A DNA stretch of 64,000 nucleotides, taken from NCBI GenBank assembly GCA_964503045.1, contig CAZCZI010000023.1:1-64000 (forward strand), given 5' to 3'. Of the stretch, positions 6,772 to 15,042 are shown piece by piece. How positions within the stretch are numbered: position 1 is the first letter of the stretch; each line of letters begins with the position of its first letter. The translations under genes were made by a program, and so were the position numbers. The notes below the pieces were generated by a model. That model made no database searches, had not been told where the DNA came from, and was given only the letters and a program-made list of their open reading frames with translations. The stretch is from CAYZJR01 sp964503045. GTDB lineage: Bacteria; Cyanobacteriota; Vampirovibrionia; Obscuribacterales; Obscuribacteraceae.

Positions 6772-9513
6772 ATGGCTTCAGCAGTGTTCAACGACTCGAA
6801 GAAAACGCCGACAACCGGCGACTCACTCGGATTGCAAATCGCCGATGCAGCCAAACTCGACGCGGCGGATGTCGTCAAGACGCTGCGCACCGACCCTATA
6901 AATGGTCTGGATGCCAAAATCGCAGACGAGCGCCTGCAATTCGCGGGTGCCAACCGCATGTCCTCAATTAAAGGTAGAACAGTCGCGAATCTCCTAATCG
7001 ATCAATTCAAATCCAGCGTCGTGGTGCTTCTGCTTGTCGCTGCCGTAATCTCAGCCTTAAGCCATGAGCAAATTCAAATGTTGGGAATTCTCGCCGCTGT
7101 TGTGATCAACGCAGCGATCGGCTTCGCCACAGAGTACAAAGCGTTGGTCTCACTCAGATCGCTAGAAGAGTTATCCGGTCCTCTCGCTAGAGTCCGTCGC
7201 GGTGGCATAGATCAAGAAGTTGCGGCCTCTAACCTGGTGGCAGGCGATTTGGTGATTTTGGATGCAGGGTGCCGGGTGCCCGCCGACTTGAAATTGTTGC
7301 AAGCACCCGGTCTTGGGGTTGATGAGTCGATTTTGTCAGGTGAGAGTGTTCCCGCCTACAAAACAGCAATGCAAACAGCCGACACGACACCTCAAGCAAC
7401 CGTTCTCTATCAAGGAACTCTCGTTGTCTCCGGACGTGCCCGTGGTGTCGTCGTCGCTACTGCAAACGAAACCAGGCTTGGCAAGCTCGGCAAGGAAATT
7501 GCAGAGATTACAGCAACTGCGACGCCTCTGGAAAAGAATCTCGACCACATGGGCAATGTGTTGTCTGTGATGACGCTTATTATTTGTGCAGTTCTCTTTA
7601 TAGTTGGCTATCTCCAACAAAGAGACATTTGGCAGATGTTGCAGATCAGCATCTCCTTGGCAGTAGCGGCAATTCCAGAGGGTTTGCCTGTAGTGGCAAC
7701 GCTGGCACTTGCTGTTGGAACACAAAGGATGGTTCGTCTCAATGCGCTAGTGAGAAAGCTCAGTGCAGTGGAAACGCTCGGTTGCACACAAATAATCTGC
7801 ACGGACAAAACTGGCACACTGACTCAAAACGCAATGTCTGTCAGTGACATCGCCATCGACAAAAGAATCATCAACGTCACCGGAACTGGGTATGCTCCAA
7901 TCGGTTCTCTCCAAGAAACCGGAACAACCGTGTCGGCCAACACAGACCCGATGCTTCAAATGATGCTAACGGCAGCAGCCCTATGCAATGATGCGAGAGT
8001 CGAGAATCACGAAGGCAGTTGCGAATGGCACGTTCATGGAGACCCCACTGAAGGTGCATTGATTACAGCAGCAGCAAAGGCTGGTTTATCTCATAAAGAA
8101 CTCAAACAAAAGTACCCCAGACTAAATGAATTGCCTTTTGATTTGGAACGCAAAAGAATGACCACAATTCATGATCTCGGTGAAGAGGGCATGACGGCTT
8201 TTGTCAAAGGATCTCCGGAGGTCATGCTTCGTCTTTCATCACGATATCTCTCCCAACACGGAGTAAAACAAATCGATTCGGAGACGCGAAAGTGGTTCTC
8301 TGCGATGAACAGTTCATTATCAGCTGAAGGCAAGCGTACATTAGGTATCGCTATGAGGGAAGTGGCGTCGCATCAAACCATATCTAGTGCAACGACCGAA
8401 TGCGACCTCATCTTCCTTGGCTTGATTGCCATGCGAGATCAACTGAAAGACGGCGTGAAAGAAGCGGTGCGTGAATGTCAAAACGCAGGAATCAGAGTAA
8501 TGATGCTGACGGGCGATCAACCAGCCACGGCGCTTGCAATTGCAAAAGATCTCGGCATTGAGGGAGCGGCTAGCAACAAGGTTGTCTCCGGCGACGAGTT
8601 TTCGGAAATGAGCGACGCCCAGAAATCGGAAGCCCTGAAAAACCTCTGTATTCTCGCCCGCGTCAAGCCGGAAGATAAACTGTCAATCGTCAGGATGCTT
8701 CAATCGGATAGCCAAGTTGTGGCAATGACAGGCGATGGAGTCAACGACGCTCCCGCATTAAGACAAGCCGACATCGGTGTGGCCATGGGACGCTCGGGAA
8801 CAGCGATGGCACGCGAGTCTTCAGATATGGTGATCACGGACGACAACTTCAACACTATTGTCCACGCCATTGAGCAAGGGCGAAACATCTACAACAATAT
8901 CGCGCGCGCCATTGCCTACTTGCTCACAGCCAGCCTGACTTCAGTATTTGCCGTTACCTTTGCGGTTCTTGGCGGCAACGAATTGCTATTGTCACCCCTG
9001 CAAATACTTTGGCTCAACTTAATCATGCACGTATTTCCGGGCTTGGGGATAGTTCTTCAAAAAGGTTCTCCGGACATTATGAGTGAGACTCCCCGCAAGC
9101 AATCGGACAAACTGCTGGGCCGGTATCAAATCATTCAAATCGCAGTAAGAAGTTGTATCTTGTCGCTTTGCGCCATTGGAGCGTCTTCTTTGTACCAGGG
9201 CTCACCTGCACACGAGAAAGAGGGAACGATTCTATTTGCGACGTTGTCGCTAGGGCTGCTGCTACAAGCTTGGTCTTGGCTAACTGCAGGTAAACCCGGC
9301 TTCAGGCAAAAATCTCCCGGTTTCAACTGGTCGATGTGGATAAACACGGGCATTGGAGTTGCACTGCTAGCGGTGGCGATTTACTTGCCGCCACTGCAGA
9401 GTGTTCTGGAGACAAAAGTGTTGAGCTTGCACGATGCGCTGACCGTCTCAACTTTCGCTTTGGTCTCCTACGGGCTCTCAATCGTAGTTGGATTGAGGCG
9501 ATCGCAACCGTGA
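6772..9513 (+). CDS. P2-type (CtpF/SERCA-like) cation-transporting ATPase
   Basis: ATP-driven cation pump of the cytoplasmic membrane, 913 residues. The ATG at 6772 is preferred to 6766 because AGGAG ends six bases before it. Visible motifs are LSGES of the actuator domain, AAIPEGLPVV in helix M4, the phosphorylation site DKTGT (Asp345), TGDQPATA and TGDGVNDAPAL. The PEGLP signature points to the calcium/P2A branch. In helix M6, however, the positions that are Asn-Thr-Asp in SERCA read Asn749-Met752-His753, so the ion specificity may be unusual. The DosR regulon of M. tuberculosis contains the related ctpF. A perfect box lies upstream. Confidence 0.9.
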   Translation: MASAVFNDSKKTPTTGDSLGLQIADAAKLDAADVVKTLRTDPINGLDAKIADERLQFAGANRMSSIKGRTVANLLIDQFKSSVVVLLLVAAVISALSHEQIQMLGILAAVVINAAIGFATEYKALVSLRSLEELSGPLARVRRGGIDQEVAASNLVAGDLVILDAGCRVPADLKLLQAPGLGVDESILSGESVPAYKTAMQTADTTPQATVLYQGTLVVSGRARGVVVATANETRLGKLGKEIAEITATATPLEKNLDHMGNVLSVMTLIICAVLFIVGYLQQRDIWQMLQISISLAVAAIPEGLPVVATLALAVGTQRMVRLNALVRKLSAVETLGCTQIICTDKTGTLTQNAMSVSDIAIDKRIINVTGTGYAPIGSLQETGTTVSANTDPMLQMMLTAAALCNDARVENHEGSCEWHVHGDPTEGALITAAAKAGLSHKELKQKYPRLNELPFDLERKRMTTIHDLGEEGMTAFVKGSPEVMLRLSSRYLSQHGVKQIDSETRKWFSAMNSSLSAEGKRTLGIAMREVASHQTISSATTECDLIFLGLIAMRDQLKDGVKEAVRECQNAGIRVMMLTGDQPATALAIAKDLGIEGAASNKVVSGDEFSEMSDAQKSEALKNLCILARVKPEDKLSIVRMLQSDSQVVAMTGDGVNDAPALRQADIGVAMGRSGTAMARESSDMVITDDNFNTIVHAIEQGRNIYNNIARAIAYLLTASLTSVFAVTFAVLGGNELLLSPLQILWLNLIMHVFPGLGIVLQKGSPDIMSETPRKQSDKLLGRYQIIQIAVRSCILSLCAIGASSLYQGSPAHEKEGTILFATLSLGLLLQAWSWLTAGKPGFRQKSPGFNWSMWINTGIGVALLAVAIYLPPLQSVLETKVLSLHDALTVSTFALVSYGLSIVVGLRRSQP

Positions 9514-9521
9514 GTCTTACA

Positions 9522-9539
9522 ATCATTCCTTGGAATGAT
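9522..9539. promoter_or_regulatory. Low-oxygen box upstream of the 36-residue membrane peptide
   Basis: ATCATTCCTTGGAATGAT, symmetric except for the central two bases; 10/12 against the common form. It starts 9 bp after the ATPase stop and 49 bp before the ATG at 9587. A weak CATTAA (9563-9568) lies 35 bp from its centre. It gives the small gene its own probable promoter. Confidence 0.65.
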
Positions 9540-9586
9540 GCGCTGACACAACGAAACTGTCACATTAAAAATTTGGAGCATCAATC

Positions 9587-9697
9587 ATGTTGTTGGACTT
9601 AATTGCAATTCTTGGACTAATCATCATTTTGACATTTCCAATTTCGTTATATGTAGTTGCGCGCTGGGGCTTCTCAAAAGCCGGAGAAGATCGGTAA
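9587..9697 (+). CDS. 36-residue single-helix membrane peptide
   Basis: A short frame of 36 codons with GGAG nine bases before the ATG. It encodes a strongly hydrophobic segment (about residues 2-26) followed by a positively charged tail ending in KAGEDR. By the positive-inside rule the C-terminus would be cytoplasmic. It is the first gene behind a well-formed box and is followed after two bases by the GTG of the next gene. It may be a regulatory subunit of the ATPase, as KdpF is for Kdp, but no homology supports this. No family recognised. Confidence 0.55.
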   Translation: MLLDLIAILGLIIILTFPISLYVVARWGFSKAGEDR

Positions 9698-9699
9698 AA

Positions 9700-10116
9700 G
9701 TGCCTCTAAAATTTCCCAATGTTAGACTGTTTCTGTTTGATCTGCTCACTTGCGGCGGGCTAACTGGCCCTGAGGCAATTGCAACAACCGCATGTGAGTA
9801 TGGAATCATTCCTTTGGACTGCATGAATGAAGTCATTGCTCAAATCGGACAGGTTGACGGATGCCTGTGCGTAGCCACGCTCAAAAACGTTCTGCGCAAA
9901 CATTTTGCCGTCAGAGCTCAGCAATCAGGACTGCCGGAAGTGGATGCTGACAGCGTTTGGAATGCCATTGAAACCGACGCTCGAAAACACCAGAAACTAG
10001 CATCCTTGCAAGACTCAAACTACAACTGCCCCCCTGATTCTAAGACATCAAATTGCTTGATCAGTTCGCCGGCACTGTTTGACTTTCTGTTGCAGCACAT
10101 TCGGCGTTACCCTTGA
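9700..10116 (+). CDS. Conserved-looking protein of unknown function
   Basis: A 138-residue protein that starts with GTG two bases after the stop of the small membrane peptide, so it is probably translated by coupling. It is soluble, with several cysteines and mixed helix and strand, and no recognised motif. Its 3' end overlaps the end of the globin-coupled kinase gene by 56 bp on the opposite strand. The coding evidence is the operon position and the intact length; a shorter frame cannot be excluded. Confidence 0.45.
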   Translation: MPLKFPNVRLFLFDLLTCGGLTGPEAIATTACEYGIIPLDCMNEVIAQIGQVDGCLCVATLKNVLRKHFAVRAQQSGLPEVDADSVWNAIETDARKHQKLASLQDSNYNCPPDSKTSNCLISSPALFDFLLQHIRRYP

Positions 10117-11698
10117 TCAAATCGAAATGAAACGTACTGCCCTTGCCCACAACGCTGTCACACCATATTTTTCCACCGTGAGCCTCGACGATGCGTCGGC
10201 ACAAATAAAGTCCGAGTCCGGTGCTGGCGTAGTAACGGCCTGTTGACCCTGCCTGCCAAAAACGCTGGAAGAGCTTCGGCTTATTTTCTTCCGGAATGCC
10301 TCGTCCTGTGTCGCTTACGCTCACAGTCGTTTTGTCTTCATGTTGTTTCATCGATACACAGATAGAGCCGCCAGTCGGTGTAAATTTCAACGAATTGTCA
10401 ATCAAGTTTTGAATCACGCGTCGAATCTCGTCTGCATCACACAGCAAGTCCGCCGAAGTCGCAGGCAGTACCGCCCTTAACTCGACGCCCTTTTCCTGCG
10501 CCAACGGCATAATTTCCGTCACAATTTGGATAATCATTGCCGAAACATTGCAAGTACGCATAATCATTTCTTTGTGACCGCTATCGAATCGATACACGTC
10601 CAAAAGTGTCTGCACAAGCCCATACAAAGCAGTATTGCTTTGCAAAATCGTATCCAGTATTTCCTTTTGAGACTCAGAAACTGGTCCGAAATCGCCGTCG
10701 ATCAAAAAGCGAACTGCTCGGTTTGTTGCGGAAACAGGCGTCTTGAGATCGTGCGTCAGAGTAGCGACAAAGTCCTCTCGCTGCTGTTGCAGTATTACGC
10801 GATCGGTGGCATTTGAAAACATACCCACTAATCCTGTTATTTTGCCGGAGTCATCCTTCACCGGCCAGATTGCCCAATCCCAATAGGAATCTTCTGAGCC
10901 TTTCATTCTCAGCGCATCAGCGGATGCGCGAAAAGCTTGACCAGTCTCAAGTGTCTCGGAAAGGTGCTTTGGACTCAAACCCGGTGCGACATCGAAAATA
11001 GTCTTACCTATTACCGCGTCACGATCTGTTGCCCCGATTATTTCTACAAATTCGTCGTTGCACTCAAGGCAAACAAAGTGCTCACTTAGACTCAAGATGC
11101 CTATCGGAGCATTTTCTACAATAGACTTCGTGACTCGTTTTTCTGTTTCCAACTCTCTAATCGCGTCACGATGCTTTCGAATGGAGAACTCCTTGGCCCA
11201 GATATAGCATTCAATGGCCAATCCCATATCAAAAAAGATCAGTTTCATCAAAGCGGAAATAGCTCTGGGGAGCTTTTCCGGTTCGTTTGAATATCGTTCG
11301 GCGACTCGCGGCAGAAACCAATTCAGCACCCGATTGTAAGCGCCGATATACCACTTTGGATCGAGGTCGACGCGATGGTGCGTAGCGCCGACATGCAATC
11401 TGTCGTCTACGTAGTCCAGACCATAGTCTCCCTTTGTCAGTCTCTCGAAATATTTCTTCTGAGATTGCTGTGCTCGACTGAGCGTACTTTCGTCAGAAAA
11501 AAAACTTCTGGTTTCCTCAAACGATAGAAAGTGCGCATACATTCCTTCGATCAAAGAATCAATGCTGTCTGCGACCAAAGAATCGATTTCGTCTTGAATG
11601 ATCTGTTCATCTTCCGGAGCAAACTCCAGCCATCGCTTCCGAAGATCGATTTCCGCTTCGGTCAATTTAAGGCTCGGCCCCGTAGTAGATGCTGTCAT
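10061..11698 (-). CDS. Globin-coupled oxygen-sensor histidine kinase
   Basis: Probable haem-based oxygen sensor. From the ATG at 11698 (GGGG seven bases upstream; a longer frame to 11731 lacks a ribosome site) it has 545 residues. Residues ~10-175 match a protoglobin domain as in HemAT: the segment VGATHHRV gives His107 as probable proximal haem ligand, followed by DPKWYIGAY and a long helical part. A PAS domain spans ~190-300, HisKA ~307-370 with THDLKTP (His316), and an ATPase domain with NLIDNSLKF, DTGRGIP and STGLGLY. No membrane helix, so cytoplasmic. Globin-coupled kinases such as AfGcHK of Anaeromyxobacter are known. Divergent to the regulator gene, 114 bp apart. It takes the place that DosS/DosT hold in mycobacteria, with globin instead of haem-GAF. 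Confidence 0.85.
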   Translation of the reverse strand: MTASTTGPSLKLTEAEIDLRKRWLEFAPEDEQIIQDEIDSLVADSIDSLIEGMYAHFLSFEETRSFFSDESTLSRAQQSQKKYFERLTKGDYGLDYVDDRLHVGATHHRVDLDPKWYIGAYNRVLNWFLPRVAERYSNEPEKLPRAISALMKLIFFDMGLAIECYIWAKEFSIRKHRDAIRELETEKRVTKSIVENAPIGILSLSEHFVCLECNDEFVEIIGATDRDAVIGKTIFDVAPGLSPKHLSETLETGQAFRASADALRMKGSEDSYWDWAIWPVKDDSGKITGLVGMFSNATDRVILQQQREDFVATLTHDLKTPVSATNRAVRFLIDGDFGPVSESQKEILDTILQSNTALYGLVQTLLDVYRFDSGHKEMIMRTCNVSAMIIQIVTEIMPLAQEKGVELRAVLPATSADLLCDADEIRRVIQNLIDNSLKFTPTGGSICVSMKQHEDKTTVSVSDTGRGIPEENKPKLFQRFWQAGSTGRYYASTGLGLYLCRRIVEAHGGKIWCDSVVGKGSTFHFDLIKGNAECAATESQTVPAN

Positions 11699-11761
11699 TT
11701 GATAGCCCCGCAGCTCACCACACAAAAACATTCAATTCGAAAAGTCACAGGTTATTTAGCA

Positions 11762-11767
11762 TATAAT
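11762..11767 (+). promoter_or_regulatory. -10 element of the response regulator gene
   Basis: A perfect TATAAT hexamer 46 bp before the ATG at 11813. No good -35 is visible 17 bp upstream (GAAAAG), so the promoter may need an activator or be weak. No low-oxygen box is seen here, so autoregulation is not supported by sequence. Confidence 0.5.
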
Positions 11768-11812
11768 GGGTCGCGTGTTCAAACCGCATCCATCATAATC
11801 GGGCACAAATCG

Positions 11813-12556
11813 ATGACCGAACAATCCTCGGTAGCCAAGAAGAGCATACGAGTCGTACTAGTCGAAGATCATGCTTTGACCAGAATTGGACTCAAGGCCG
11901 CCATTAATCGCACCGAAGACATCGATGTCATCGGAGAGGCAACAAATGGGGAAGAAGCCATTAAGCGAATCCGTGAATTAAAACCTGATGTCGTGCTCAT
12001 GGACGTAGGTATGCCAGTCATGGATGGAATTCAAGCCACAGGAGAGGTCTCCCGCGAGCATCCGGACGTAAGGGTAATCATGCTCACACAGCATGACAAC
12101 GACCGAGACATTTTGGCATCTCTTGCTGCAGGGGCTTCAGGTTATTGCCTCAAAGATGTTGAACCGGAAAGACTTTACACGGCTATTCGCTCGGTAAACG
12201 CTGGAGACGCATGGCTTGACGCAACAATTGCAGGTCGGGTTTTACGCATGTACGCAGGCGCCGACCCGTCCAAGGCATCAACGACAACTGCGGCAAAACC
12301 GGCGGCACCAACCAGCGAGCCGGCCATCGCACAGTCACATCAAGAGATGGACAGACCGGCGCCTGAGGCATTGTCTCCCCGAGAAGTAGAAGTGTTGCGT
12401 CTTATTGTCGATGGCTTGTCAAACCAGGAGATTGCTGAGAAGCTCATAATCTCCCTGGCTACCGCAAAAACGCATGTACGCAATATCTTGAACAAACTTG
12501 CAGTCGATGACCGCACGCAAGCGGCAGTGCATGCCATGCGCCGCGGGCTCGTCTAA
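11813..12556 (+). CDS. NarL/DosR-type response regulator
   Basis: DNA-binding response regulator of 247 residues, started at the ATG 11813 where the receiver domain begins. The receiver domain (~11-130) has the acidic pair in VEDH, phosphoacceptor Asp64, Thr92 and Lys114. A long Ala/Thr/Pro linker (~145-183) leads to a LuxR-type helix-turn-helix (~185-247; SPREVEVLRLI, then ATAKTHVRNIL as recognition helix). Such proteins bind palindromes as dimers, which fits the repeated TCATCC-N4-GGATGA boxes. It is divergent to the globin-coupled kinase and followed by a tandem USP, like the Rv3134c-devR-devS neighbourhood. The kinase is HisKA type, whereas NarL regulators usually pair with HisKA_3 kinases, so the pairing rests on position. 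Confidence 0.88.
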   Translation: MTEQSSVAKKSIRVVLVEDHALTRIGLKAAINRTEDIDVIGEATNGEEAIKRIRELKPDVVLMDVGMPVMDGIQATGEVSREHPDVRVIMLTQHDNDRDILASLAAGASGYCLKDVEPERLYTAIRSVNAGDAWLDATIAGRVLRMYAGADPSKASTTTAAKPAAPTSEPAIAQSHQEMDRPAPEALSPREVEVLRLIVDGLSNQEIAEKLIISLATAKTHVRNILNKLAVDDRTQAAVHAMRRGLV

Positions 12557-12574
12557 ACCGCCTAATCAGCAAAA

Positions 12575-12590
12575 TCAACCTTTCGGACAA
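12575..12590. promoter_or_regulatory. Low-oxygen box (9/12) upstream of a tandem USP
   Basis: TCAACCTTTCGGACAA, 110 bp before the ATG at 12701. It shares the core CCTTTCGG with the boxes at 19731 and 59931, which also precede promoters of USP or TPR genes. Confidence 0.45.
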
Positions 12591-12700
12591 TGTGCACGGT
12601 CCATGACTCATCACTGAGAAGGAAGTAGATTCGTGCAATTTGTCTCACAATCATGAAGTAACCCATTGGTGGGAAACTCCACGTCAAGGAGCGTCATAGC

Positions 12701-13720
12701 ATGAGAGTCTTGGTACCTGTAGAGGACAGCCTGTTTGGTTCGGCGATTGCTCTGTTTATAAGCCGCCATCAATGGCCTGAAAACACCGAATTTCGCGTTG
12801 TAAACATGGTTGAGCCACTGCCTTGCAGCATGAATAGAAGTGCGGGACATGATCTTCTTAAATACGCAGCCGTCGAGATTATCGACAGAGCCAGCAAGTT
12901 GGTGGATGAAGTCGCGTCAAAAATAAAACTGTCCCTGCCTGGGTCATCGGTAACTCCACAAGTCATTGAAGGTTATCCCCAAGACGAGCTCTTGGAGATT
13001 GCCGAGAACTGGCAAGCAGACCTCATTGTCGCCGGTTCACACGGCAGAAAGGGCTTCAATCAATTCTTTATGGGCAGCACATCCTTGAGATTGGCGGCCG
13101 AAGCAACCTGTCCCATCTTACTGATCAGACCTGATGCACGCACCCTCAAGCTCTGGAATGCCATCGATCCGGATTCGTCAGCCCAAGATGTAATTGAACA
13201 AAGCCTCAAGGACATCTACAAAGAGCAAAGAGCACGAAAGATTCTCGTAGCGGTCGACGGAAGTGAAGTGTCCAACGAAATCATTAATTTCATAAAGAAG
13301 CACTCCTGGGACGAACCTTGCCACTTTAAAGTGTTGCGGGTTTATCAGACGCCTGGTTATCTGCGCTTTCTGCCCGGTAGCGACCTCGAGGAAGTAAACA
13401 AAGACGCGTTAGACGACGAAAGAGCATCACTGAGAAAGTACGCTGTTAAGCTTCGAACCTTCTTTCACTCACCAAGAGTAGAAGAAGAGCTCGTTGAAGG
13501 CGATCCAAAAACAATGATAGTCAGAACAGCAAGAGATTGGGACGCCGACCTGATCATTGTTGGCAGCCATGCAGAGCACGCCAGACGCCCCTTACTTGGC
13601 AGCGTATCACTGTCCGTTTTGAGTTCGGCACCATGTGCAGTACTGGTGCTGAGACAATCACTCACGCAGAAAGAGAAAAACCACAGCACTCAGTCCTTAG
13701 TCGATGTCACTATGATTTAG
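12701..13720 (+). CDS. Tandem universal stress protein
   Basis: Two UspA domains in one 339-residue chain (about 1-150 and 175-325). The first domain keeps the ATP-binding pattern G-x2-G-x9-G-S/T (GSHGRKGFNQFFMGST); in the second GSHAEHARRPLLGS, where the second glycine is alanine, so only one domain may bind ATP well. Cytoplasmic. The gene follows the response regulator in the same direction, behind its own box. The 3' end overlaps the hydrogenase large-subunit gene by 11 bp tail to tail. Closest in plan to the tandem USP at 49695-50672. Confidence 0.92.
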   Translation: MRVLVPVEDSLFGSAIALFISRHQWPENTEFRVVNMVEPLPCSMNRSAGHDLLKYAAVEIIDRASKLVDEVASKIKLSLPGSSVTPQVIEGYPQDELLEIAENWQADLIVAGSHGRKGFNQFFMGSTSLRLAAEATCPILLIRPDARTLKLWNAIDPDSSAQDVIEQSLKDIYKEQRARKILVAVDGSEVSNEIINFIKKHSWDEPCHFKVLRVYQTPGYLRFLPGSDLEEVNKDALDDERASLRKYAVKLRTFFHSPRVEEELVEGDPKTMIVRTARDWDADLIIVGSHAEHARRPLLGSVSLSVLSSAPCAVLVLRQSLTQKEKNHSTQSLVDVTMI

Positions 13721-15032
13721 GTTTTGCATACCTGATTTCTACCATGTGTGTAGCGCATGTATTGCAAGGATCGTAGGCTCTGACTAAAGTTTCAAGACTC
13801 GCTTCAAGCTGTTGCGGCGTCTGCTTTTCCATGTGCTCTTGAACGACGAAGCGAATATCACTCTCGATTCTTGCGGTGTTTTGTGCCGATGGAGTAATCA
13901 TGTCAGCGGCTTTCACAACTCCATTTTCCAGTTCGTAGTAATGATACAAAGTTCCTCTCGGGCACTCCACGGCACCAGCAGCGCTACCAGATTTTGGTGA
14001 AACCTTCTTTAGCTCGCCGGCAGCATCTTCGTGGTTAAAAGCCAGCAAATGCTCGATACACACGCTCGATCGATCGATAGCTTCAACCAACTCGATTGAT
14101 TGCGCGAGGTTGTTTAGAATAGTGTTTGTTTCGCCACGAGCAAGCGGACTCTTTTGATAAAGATTGGCGGCCTCTCGTCCTAGACGATCACCAAATAGAC
14201 TAAGCCGAGCCATGGAGCCAACCATGAATGGCTTGCCATCCAGGTGAGAACGTTTTGCATGGCTGTATGACACAACCTCTTCACCCAGATAACTTCTGTA
14301 CTCATCAATGCCGGCTTCCCATCCGGTGCTCGACCGAACCCGTTCTCCAAAATATCCGTAGTGATCGCCGTCTGGTATGAGCGCGCAAAACTCTGTCTTG
14401 GCAGTGGTACTTACTGGAAGTTTCAAATCAATCAGCATGTGACACAGCTCAATTGCAATTTCTCGATTTTCAGAAAGAGCGTGCAATAGAGATCGAAGGT
14501 CTTCTTTGCCCGGATAACGAGAGAGCCCGCCCACATGCAAATTCACCGGATGAAAGGGTCGTCCACCAACTACGGTTTGAATGCTTGCTCCGAGTTTTCT
14601 TAGCCTCGTCCAAATCCCAAACTCATGCGAATGGGCGGCAGCGAAATCCATCAAATCGGGCGTACCCAAAAAATCCGGCAATGCCAGCGCGCAAATGTGT
14701 GTTGCATGTGACTCGATGATCATTCCTAGATGCATCAGCTCTCGAAAAAGTCGAATCTGTTGATTTACTTGATGTCCAAAAATCCTTTCGATAGATCGTA
14801 TGGATGCTAAAACGTGCCCGGTCGAGCAAATGGCGCAAACTCGCGAAGTGATATGCGGCATCTCATCAAATTTATGACCGACGACGATTTTCTCGAAGAA
14901 TCTCGTGCCTTCAAAAACATCAAGACGCACATCCAAGACTTGCCCATCTTGAATGTCCACCGTTACCGCTGAATGTCCCTCGACTCTACAAATCTCGGGA
15001 ATCATTATTTGTTTTCGTTCGATGTCAGACAT
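13710..15032 (-). CDS. hydA: [NiFe]-hydrogenase large (alpha) subunit, group 3b-like
   Basis: Carries the NiFe active site. The 440-residue protein has the N-terminal RVCAICSTGH motif and the C-terminal DPCNTCATH motif, giving the four cysteine ligands. After that His there is an extension of eleven residues beginning MVEIRY, which the maturation protease at 19077-19634 should remove. RVEGH near the start is also typical. The gene order beta-gamma-delta-alpha is that of the cytoplasmic NADP-linked hydrogenase (sulfhydrogenase) of Pyrococcus, so group 3b is the best assignment. It is the last gene of the operon. Hydrogen uptake or disposal of excess reductant when oxygen is scarce is the likely role. 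Confidence 0.93.
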   Translation of the reverse strand: MSDIERKQIMIPEICRVEGHSAVTVDIQDGQVLDVRLDVFEGTRFFEKIVVGHKFDEMPHITSRVCAICSTGHVLASIRSIERIFGHQVNQQIRLFRELMHLGMIIESHATHICALALPDFLGTPDLMDFAAAHSHEFGIWTRLRKLGASIQTVVGGRPFHPVNLHVGGLSRYPGKEDLRSLLHALSENREIAIELCHMLIDLKLPVSTTAKTEFCALIPDGDHYGYFGERVRSSTGWEAGIDEYRSYLGEEVVSYSHAKRSHLDGKPFMVGSMARLSLFGDRLGREAANLYQKSPLARGETNTILNNLAQSIELVEAIDRSSVCIEHLLAFNHEDAAGELKKVSPKSGSAAGAVECPRGTLYHYYELENGVVKAADMITPSAQNTARIESDIRFVVQEHMEKQTPQQLEASLETLVRAYDPCNTCATHMVEIRYAKPKS

Positions 15033-15042
15033 GGTTACTCAC

